DNA from: an uncultured Alphaproteobacteria bacterium
GTDB taxonomy: Bacteria; Pseudomonadota; Alphaproteobacteria; Rs-D84
Length of the DNA stretch: 64,000 bases
Reading direction: 5' to 3'
Assembly (NCBI GenBank): GCA_946625925.1
Contig: CAMOTP010000001.1
Span: 7,179-71,178, forward strand
The notes under the pieces are model-generated. The model was given only the letters and a program-made list of their open reading frames with translations. It was not told the origin of the DNA and did no database searches. Of this stretch, positions 59,136-64,000 are shown piece after piece. A program made the translations under genes and the position numbers. Each line of letters opens with the position of its first letter. The stretch's first letter is position 1.

Positions 59136-60662
59136 CTATAATTTAACCCCATATTTACCACGATTTATTGGACGATAAGATAAAGCCTCGATTAAATCAT
59201 CCATTATTATATCATCGCGATTTGCCAAGTCCGCGATTGTTCTGGCAATACGTTTGATGCGGTTATATCCACGTGCTGACAAACCGACTTTTTCAGCAGC
59301 TGTGTTTAAAAAATCGGTCATTTCTGGTGTTAATTTTACAATCTCGTCTAGTGCTGTACCATTTAACAGTGCATTTACATAACCTTGGCGTGTTAATTGA
59401 CGGTTGCGTGCGTTAATAACGCGTGCACGAATTTGTGCACTGGTTTCTGGGGTTGTTGTTGTGTCAGGTTTCATATCCCATGGATTCACAGCATCGACAT
59501 CAACGTGTAAATCAATTCTGTCCAATAATGGTCCAGAAATTTTATTTTGATATGCCTCGGCACAGCGGGGTGCACGTGTGCAGGATAGGGCGGCGTTGCC
59601 TAAATGTCCGCATGGACAGGGATTCATTGCCGCAATTAATTGAAAGTTTGCGGGATATGTTGCGTTATGACGGGCACGTGAAATCATTATTTTTCCGGAT
59701 TCCATCGGTTGACGCAGTATTTCCAAAGTAGAACGATTGAATTCTGGTAATTCGTCCAAGAATAAAACCCCGTTATGTGCTAATGATATTTCGCCAGGAC
59801 GTGCATCGGAACCGCCACCGGCCAATGAAACAGGACTGGCTGTGTGATGGACAGCACGAAATGGACGTTTGGTGATTAATCCACGATTGGATAATTGCCC
59901 TGCAATAGAATATATAACCGATGTTTCCAAAATTTCTTCATTGGTCATATCAGGCATAATTGTTGGTAATCTGGATGCCAGCATTGTTTTCCCAGACCCC
60001 GGGGGACCAACCATTAACATTGCATGTCCACCGGCAGCAGCTATTTCCAAGGCACGTTTTGCGGCTTGTTGTCCGTAAACCTCGGCCATGTCACCAATTT
60101 TTGTGTTGGTCGTTTCTGTTTGTACAGAATCTTGTGGAAATTCAATTTCTTGGATTCCTTTGAAATGATTTATTAAATCCAGTACGTGTTTAGGTGCCAA
60201 AATATTCTTGTTGTCAGAAAGTTTTGCCTCGCCCCCTTGGGTGGCCGGACAGATAATTCCCAATCCTTGTTTTTTTGCCCAGACACTGGCAGGTAAAATA
60301 CCGTCTGTTTTTAATATTGCACCGTCTAAACTGACCTCGCCAAGTATTAAATATTGCGATAATTTATCTTGGGGTAATATATCCAGCGCACATAAAATGC
60401 CACATAATATAGGCAAATCAAAATGCGAACCCGATTTTTCGACATCTGCTGGTGATAAATTAACAGTTAATCTGCGTGGTGGTAATGATACGTTTAATGC
60501 ACTTAATGCGTTACGGACACGTTCTGCAGATTCTTTGACAGCGCGGTCTGCAAGACCAATGATGTTGAATTCAGGTTTTGATAATCCACTGGATAATTGA
60601 ACTTGGACATCTATTTTGGTTGCAGATATGCCGTTAAAAATAATTGAATATAATGAAATCAT
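59136..60662 (-). CDS. comM: YifB/ComM family Mg-chelatase-related AAA+ ATPase
   Basis: ComM proteins are hexameric helicases that promote branch migration during natural transformation; YifB homologs occur in non-competent bacteria too. The 508-residue protein has an N-terminal Lon-protease-like fold domain, Walker A G-P-P-G-S-G-K-T (about residues 218-225) and Walker B L-F-L-D-E-L-P-E. A zinc motif C-P-C-G (about 346-349) and a Mg_chelatase C-terminal domain follow. The 184 bases upstream of rnj (58952-59135) hold only AT-rich palindromes (for example TTAGTAT/ATACTAA at 59097-59115) and no gene. Confidence 0.92.
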   Translation of the reverse strand: MISLYSIIFNGISATKIDVQVQLSSGLSKPEFNIIGLADRAVKESAERVRNALSALNVSLPPRRLTVNLSPADVEKSGSHFDLPILCGILCALDILPQDKLSQYLILGEVSLDGAILKTDGILPASVWAKKQGLGIICPATQGGEAKLSDNKNILAPKHVLDLINHFKGIQEIEFPQDSVQTETTNTKIGDMAEVYGQQAAKRALEIAAAGGHAMLMVGPPGSGKTMLASRLPTIMPDMTNEEILETSVIYSIAGQLSNRGLITKRPFRAVHHTASPVSLAGGGSDARPGEISLAHNGVLFLDELPEFNRSTLEILRQPMESGKIMISRARHNATYPANFQLIAAMNPCPCGHLGNAALSCTRAPRCAEAYQNKISGPLLDRIDLHVDVDAVNPWDMKPDTTTTPETSAQIRARVINARNRQLTRQGYVNALLNGTALDEIVKLTPEMTDFLNTAAEKVGLSARGYNRIKRIARTIADLANRDDIIMDDLIEALSYRPINRGKYGVKL

Positions 60663-60740
60663 AATGACATTATAAACTTGCTTTGTGCGTTTTCAAGTTA
60701 TAAAATACTTGCCGTAAATAAAAAGATAAGGAAATAAAAA

Positions 60741-61619
60741 ATGCCATTAAAAAATCCAAATGCAGTTCGTGAATGGTTTAATACTATATTTTATGGTGCT
60801 TTGATTGCTATTATATTTCGTAGTTTTCTGTTGGAACCATTTAATATTCCGTCAGGTTCAATGATACCAACATTAAATGTAGGTGATCATATATTTGTAG
60901 AAAAATGGACATATGGATATTCACGTTATTCTTTCCCATTTGGTTCATGGCGTTTGTGGAATGGACGTTTCTTGGCGACCGAACCCCAGGTCGGTGATGT
61001 TATCGTGTTTCGTAATCCTGTTGACGAGTCACAAGATTTTGTTAAACGTTTGATTGGACAACCGGGTGATAGAGTTCAAGTAAAAGATGGTCGTTTATAT
61101 ATAAATGGTAAAATTGTTAAACGTGATAATCCAAAACGTTATATTTTAGCGGTATTACCAAAATCTATTCGTAGTGTTGGTTTTTATAAAGAAAATATGG
61201 CTATAAAGGGAAATAAAGTATGGATAGATAATGAGCCTGCAAAGTTTAATTATACCATAGAATACAAGCCTGATTCTTTCTGTAATACTTATAAGGGTGC
61301 ATGTGATGTGTTCGAGGCGACAGAATATACAGAAACTTTACCAAATGGTGTACAACACAGTATTATAGAAATGGCTGATAATGCTTACTATGATAACACA
61401 AAAGAATTTACTGTGCCGGATGGTCATTTCTTCTTTATGGGTGATAATCGTGATAACAGTTCTGACAGTCGTGCAGAGATTGGGTTTGTTCCACGCGATA
61501 ATATATTGGGACGTGTTTGGTTTGTTTGGTATTCTCATAATTATTATGCACCTATGATAATGTTATGGACATGGGGAAATAAAATTCGTTGGGATAGAAT
61601 GGGAATGGGAATAAAATAA
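60741..61619 (+). CDS. lepB: Signal peptidase I
   Basis: Removes signal peptides from exported proteins at the outer face of the inner membrane. The 292-residue protein has one N-terminal membrane segment (about residues 13-28). The catalytic Ser lies in I-P-S-G-S-M-I-P-T-L (about 36-45), and the general-base Lys in V-K-R-L-I-G-Q-P-G-D (about 98-107). G-D-N-R-D-N-S-S-D-S-R comes near the end. AAGGAAATAAAA precedes the ATG. It is directly followed by rnc, the classic lepB-rnc pair. Confidence 0.95.
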   Translation: MPLKNPNAVREWFNTIFYGALIAIIFRSFLLEPFNIPSGSMIPTLNVGDHIFVEKWTYGYSRYSFPFGSWRLWNGRFLATEPQVGDVIVFRNPVDESQDFVKRLIGQPGDRVQVKDGRLYINGKIVKRDNPKRYILAVLPKSIRSVGFYKENMAIKGNKVWIDNEPAKFNYTIEYKPDSFCNTYKGACDVFEATEYTETLPNGVQHSIIEMADNAYYDNTKEFTVPDGHFFFMGDNRDNSSDSRAEIGFVPRDNILGRVWFVWYSHNYYAPMIMLWTWGNKIRWDRMGMGIK

Positions 61620-61620
61620 A

Positions 61621-62253
61621 ATGCAAATATTGAACTATACTTTTAAAGATGAAAAATTGTTAGAGTTGGCATTAACTCAAAGTGGTGTTGATTCTGCACA
61701 TAATAATGAAAGATTGGAATTTATTGGTGATAGGGTGTTGGGGTTATCTGTGGCAGGATTGTTATATGATATGTTTCCTGCCGAGGCCGAAGGCGAATTG
61801 GCACGTAGACATGCCACATTGGTATCTACGCAAACATTGGCAGATGTTGCCCAAGAAATAGGTTTGGGTGCGCATATTCGTCATGGACATATGACAGCAG
61901 GTCGTGTGCAACATGTTTTAGCGGATGCAATGGAGGCTGTTTTCGGTGCGATTTATCTGGAATCTGGTTTTGATGTTGCACGTGATGTAATTGTATCCAG
62001 ATGGCGTGATTTGGCCAAAGCAGAAATTGTGGCACCAAAAGATGCAAAAACTGCATTGCAAGAGTTTGTGCAAAAAAATCATACAGGCGAATTACCGGTT
62101 TATGAATATTTGCCACAAACTGGACCATCACATAATCCTGTGTTTAATGCGTCTGTGACTGCGCTGGGCAAAACAGCAACCGGTGCGGGGAGTTCTAAAA
62201 AAGAGGCTTCTACGGCTGCGGCGGCAGAATTATTGAAAATTCTTGCAATTTAG
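61621..62253 (+). CDS. rnc: Ribonuclease III
   Basis: Cuts double-stranded RNA, including rRNA precursors. The 210-residue protein has the RNase III signature N-E-R-L-E-F-I-G-D-R-V-L (about residues 28-39). D-A-x-E-A-V-F-G-A (second catalytic set, about 103-111) follows, then a dsRNA-binding domain (about 140-208, G-x-G-x-S-K-K-E-A-x-x-x-A-A). It starts one base after the lepB stop. Confidence 0.95.
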   Translation: MQILNYTFKDEKLLELALTQSGVDSAHNNERLEFIGDRVLGLSVAGLLYDMFPAEAEGELARRHATLVSTQTLADVAQEIGLGAHIRHGHMTAGRVQHVLADAMEAVFGAIYLESGFDVARDVIVSRWRDLAKAEIVAPKDAKTALQEFVQKNHTGELPVYEYLPQTGPSHNPVFNASVTALGKTATGAGSSKKEASTAAAAELLKILAI

Positions 62254-62302
62254 TGTTTTTGCATATAAGATTTAACTGTCTTGAATAATTAAAGGAATAA
62301 AA

Positions 62303-62683
62303 ATGTTTTCAATTTTATTGGTTTTGTTGATTATTGTTGCAGTCTTTATGATTGGACTTATTTTATTACAAAAATCTGAGGGGTCTGGTATGTCTGGTTC
62401 TTCGGCTGCATCTATGTTTGGTGGGGCATTGACTGGGGCTGCGGCTGGTAATTTCTTGACGCGTGCAACAGCGTGGTTGGCAACAATATTTTTCGTATTG
62501 TGTGCATTGTTGGCATTGGTTTCTGCAAAAACGAATATTGTTAACCCAGATAGTGAATTGCGTCAGGAATTGACTGATACCGAAGTGGTTGCGCCAGCAC
62601 AAAGTAATGTGGATGGGGCTGCGTCAAAAAAGTCAGCAGAAGATTTAATTCCTGCGGCCAAACCGACCAAGGTCAGTGAATAA
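62303..62683 (+). CDS. secG: Protein translocase subunit SecG
   Basis: A small subunit of the SecYEG channel. The 126-residue protein has two membrane segments (about residues 3-20 and 52-71), with the family linker L-L-Q-K-S-E-G-S-G-M-S-G-S between. The tail is Ala/Lys-rich. AAAGGAAT precedes the ATG. It closes the lepB-rnc-secG cluster with a terminator. Confidence 0.9.
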   Translation: MFSILLVLLIIVAVFMIGLILLQKSEGSGMSGSSAASMFGGALTGAAAGNFLTRATAWLATIFFVLCALLALVSAKTNIVNPDSELRQELTDTEVVAPAQSNVDGAASKKSAEDLIPAAKPTKVSE

Positions 62684-62695
62684 AATATATACATG

Positions 62696-62726
62696 AAAAA
62701 AGCCCCATAATTATGGGGCTTTTTCT
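62696..62726 (+). terminator. Bidirectional terminator after secG
   Basis: AAAAAGCCCCATAA and TTATGGGGCTTTTT form a perfect palindromic stem with T tracts on both strands, serving secG and the convergent minus-strand gene at 62727. Confidence 0.93.
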
Positions 62727-62954
62727 TTATTTAGATTTTTTACCAGGACGTTTTGCAGCCTTGGGTGAATATGCCTTGTATTCACGATATAATAATTCGC
62801 AACAAGTGTATGCGATTAATGCTGATAATGCGGTTATTGCACCAGCCAATAATCCATCTGAAAATATTGCGAATAAAATTATTGCAGCAAACAATACAAT
62901 GGTTAATCCCAAGTTTTTTGCTAAAACTGCAATAAGTTTGTTTATTACTTCCAT
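62727..62954 (-). CDS. Small two-pass membrane protein, unknown (75 aa)
   Basis: Two membrane segments (about residues 14-32 and 35-53) and a basic tail (K-R-P-G-K-K-S-K). AAGGGGAT precedes ATG 62954. It is separated from the next minus-strand gene by a terminator. No family recognised. Confidence 0.7.
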   Translation of the reverse strand: MEVINKLIAVLAKNLGLTIVLFAAIILFAIFSDGLLAGAITALSALIAYTCCELLYREYKAYSPKAAKRPGKKSK

Positions 62955-63015
62955 TTTTATCCCCTTTTTGTTTGGTTATTTATATTATATCACACTTTGT
63001 TTCTTTAACAAAATA

Positions 63016-63045
63016 AAAATGACCGTATTTAATACGGTCATTTTA
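63016..63045 (-). terminator. Terminator of the gene at 63067
   Basis: A perfect AAAATGACCGTATT / AATACGGTCATTTT stem with T residues on the minus-strand side. Confidence 0.85.
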
Positions 63046-63066
63046 AGGAGATACATGAAAAATATA

Positions 63067-63777
63067 TTATAAAATTACTTGTCCGCCGATACGTGCAGTA
63101 CTGGGAACTGGACCAAAACTGGAACGTGGACTGACATAAATGTTTCCACGAACAGTAAAGTCGCCACAGAAATTTAACAAATTAACATCACGTAAAATCA
63201 AATTGCCGTCAATAACAATATTGCATGGTAATGTGTATTTACGTAAATCTTGGATGTATAAGTTTCCGCGAATATGTGCACCATTTGGTAAAACACTGGT
63301 CATATCGTGATGGTCAATAACAGTATCACCCAAAACTGTTTTTTCTTCTATAATAGCAACTTGTTTAATGGCCACAGGATTTTGTTTTGCTTGTGCTACT
63401 TTGATTGGTGTTGCAACTGGTTTATTGGTGACCACATCGCGTTTGACAGGTAATGATGTTACTTTACGTGGTGTGACAGTGCGTGGTTTTACCACAGGTT
63501 GTGTAGTTGATGCCGCGGCTGTGTTTTTTTCAATCATGATTTCAGAATCACTTGCATTTGCACCTTTGCGCAAATCAATAATTAATAAACTGAATAATAC
63601 AATGATAGAAACCAATAATGCTAAATTTAACAATGCAACCAGATTGATTCCTGCAATCCAGTTCCATAAAAAGCATAACCCAGCCCAAATCTTTTTAAAA
63701 GGCCAGCATATAATGTTCCATACGCGTGTCCAAAAACTTGTACGTTTATTTGTTTGTTTTTTTGTATTTTTAACCAT
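63067..63777 (-). CDS. Membrane-anchored protein with a C-terminal beta-helix-like domain
   Basis: A 236-residue protein with a basic N-terminus and Trp-rich membrane-proximal helix. A membrane helix follows (about residues 44-67), then a long Pro/Val/Lys/Thr-rich linker (about 85-145). The last 90 residues are short repeats such as G-x-L-Y-I, D-G-N-L-I-L-R-D and R-G-N-I-Y-V. These repeats suggest a short beta-helix like bactofilins or polymer-forming proteins; the match is by pattern only. AAAAGGAGA precedes ATG 63777. It may help scaffold the envelope. Confidence 0.68.
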   Translation of the reverse strand: MVKNTKKQTNKRTSFWTRVWNIICWPFKKIWAGLCFLWNWIAGINLVALLNLALLVSIIVLFSLLIIDLRKGANASDSEIMIEKNTAAASTTQPVVKPRTVTPRKVTSLPVKRDVVTNKPVATPIKVAQAKQNPVAIKQVAIIEEKTVLGDTVIDHHDMTSVLPNGAHIRGNLYIQDLRKYTLPCNIVIDGNLILRDVNLLNFCGDFTVRGNIYVSPRSSFGPVPSTARIGGQVIL

Positions 63778-63907
63778 GACGTCTCCTTTTGATTTATGGT
63801 TATTTGATTCAAATATAGTATAAAAAAATATTTTGTCAAGTTTTTTGTTTAAGAAAAGTGTGTAGAGTGATAATTTGTGTCCGATAAAATTTTTTGTATG
63901 TTTTTTC

Positions 63908-63935
63908 TTGATTTTTTAGTTTTTTAATATAAAAT
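63908..63935 (+). promoter_or_regulatory. Promoter of tRNA-Arg
   Basis: TTGATT (63908-63913), a 16-bp spacer and TAAAAT (63930-63935), about 12 bases before the tRNA. Confidence 0.65.
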
Positions 63936-63947
63936 AGAGAAATGTTT

Positions 63948-64000
63948 GCGCCCATGGCTCAATTGGATAGAGCATTTGACTACGGATCAAAAGGTTGAGG
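63948..64000 (+). tRNA. tRNA-Arg (anticodon ACG), 3' end beyond the window
   Basis: GCGCCCA acceptor strand, T8-G9, D-arm GCTC/GAGC, and anticodon stem TTTGA/TCAAA around a loop presenting ACG (I34 wobble, reading CGU, CGC and CGA). The T-arm begins at the window edge and the 3' acceptor strand is outside. Confidence 0.9.

Noticed and set aside
1..64000. CRISPR arrays, insertion sequences or prophage
   Set aside because: No regularly spaced repeats, transposase, integrase with attachment repeats or phage structural genes were seen; the tyrosine recombinase at 52.6 kb looks like housekeeping Xer.

Overview
The window looks like a piece of chromosome from an AT-rich, Gram-negative, probably anaerobic and host-associated alphaproteobacterium. 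This is inferred from BamE-like lipoprotein, outer-membrane barrel, FtsH, CarD, RNase J and ComM genes, a heat-shock promoter of the alphaproteobacterial RpoH type, and pyruvate:ferredoxin oxidoreductase in place of an aerobic pyruvate dehydrogenase. Gut lineages of the RF32 kind would fit, but I cannot prove that without a search. TGA is an ordinary stop here (it ends the genes at 31293 and 42737) and is also the programmed frameshift stop in prfB. Most genes use AAGGAG-type ribosome binding sites, but several appear to start at or next to the transcription start.

Layout. 0-9.4 kb: prfB, a secreted Cys-rich protein, a cell-wall amidase, tRNA-Ser, nifJ, a putative zincin, a BamE-like lipoprotein and carD. 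9.4-15.1 kb: a methyltransferase, rpsA and three adenylate-kinase-like paralogs. 15.2-29.6 kb: housekeeping genes (groESL, HIT, YggU, LOG, tilS-ftsH, a metallo-hydrolase, prmC, an M23 peptidase, TspO, a DivIC/FtsB-like protein, dusB, a RodZ-like protein, uvrA). 29.7-31.9 kb: an accessory patch with a free-standing SRP54 M-domain protein, members of a small unknown domain family and a broken copy of the 5' end of rlmE. 31.9-39.3 kb: rlmE, an aspartokinase lacking ACT domains, two tandem LRR proteins, a class A PBP and an outer-membrane barrel. 39.3-44.7 kb: tRNA-Gly followed by a structured element and two operons of small unknown proteins, bounded by near-copies of one terminator. 44.8-64 kb: GMP reductase, lysS with a leader-peptide attenuator, a RelA/SpoT-like protein, a cold-shock protein, LemA, Nudix, rpsD, xerC, SIMPL, trpS, a translational T-box upstream of an archaeal-type aspS, RNase J, comM, lepB-rnc, secG, two membrane proteins and the start of tRNA-Arg.

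The most striking points are regulatory. A T-box riboswitch of the translational kind precedes aspS, which is unexpected in a proteobacterium. A complete attenuator (a Lys-rich 10-codon leader peptide, an antiterminator and a terminator) precedes lysS. Other notable items are the stand-alone SRP M-domain, the rlmE relic that records a tandem duplication, an ACP domain fused to a lipoprotein-like module, and a run of small genes with recurring stop/RBS/start junctions. Translation quality and termination are well represented: RF2, its methyltransferase PrmC, S1, S4, three aminoacyl-tRNA synthetases, TilS, DusB and RlmE.
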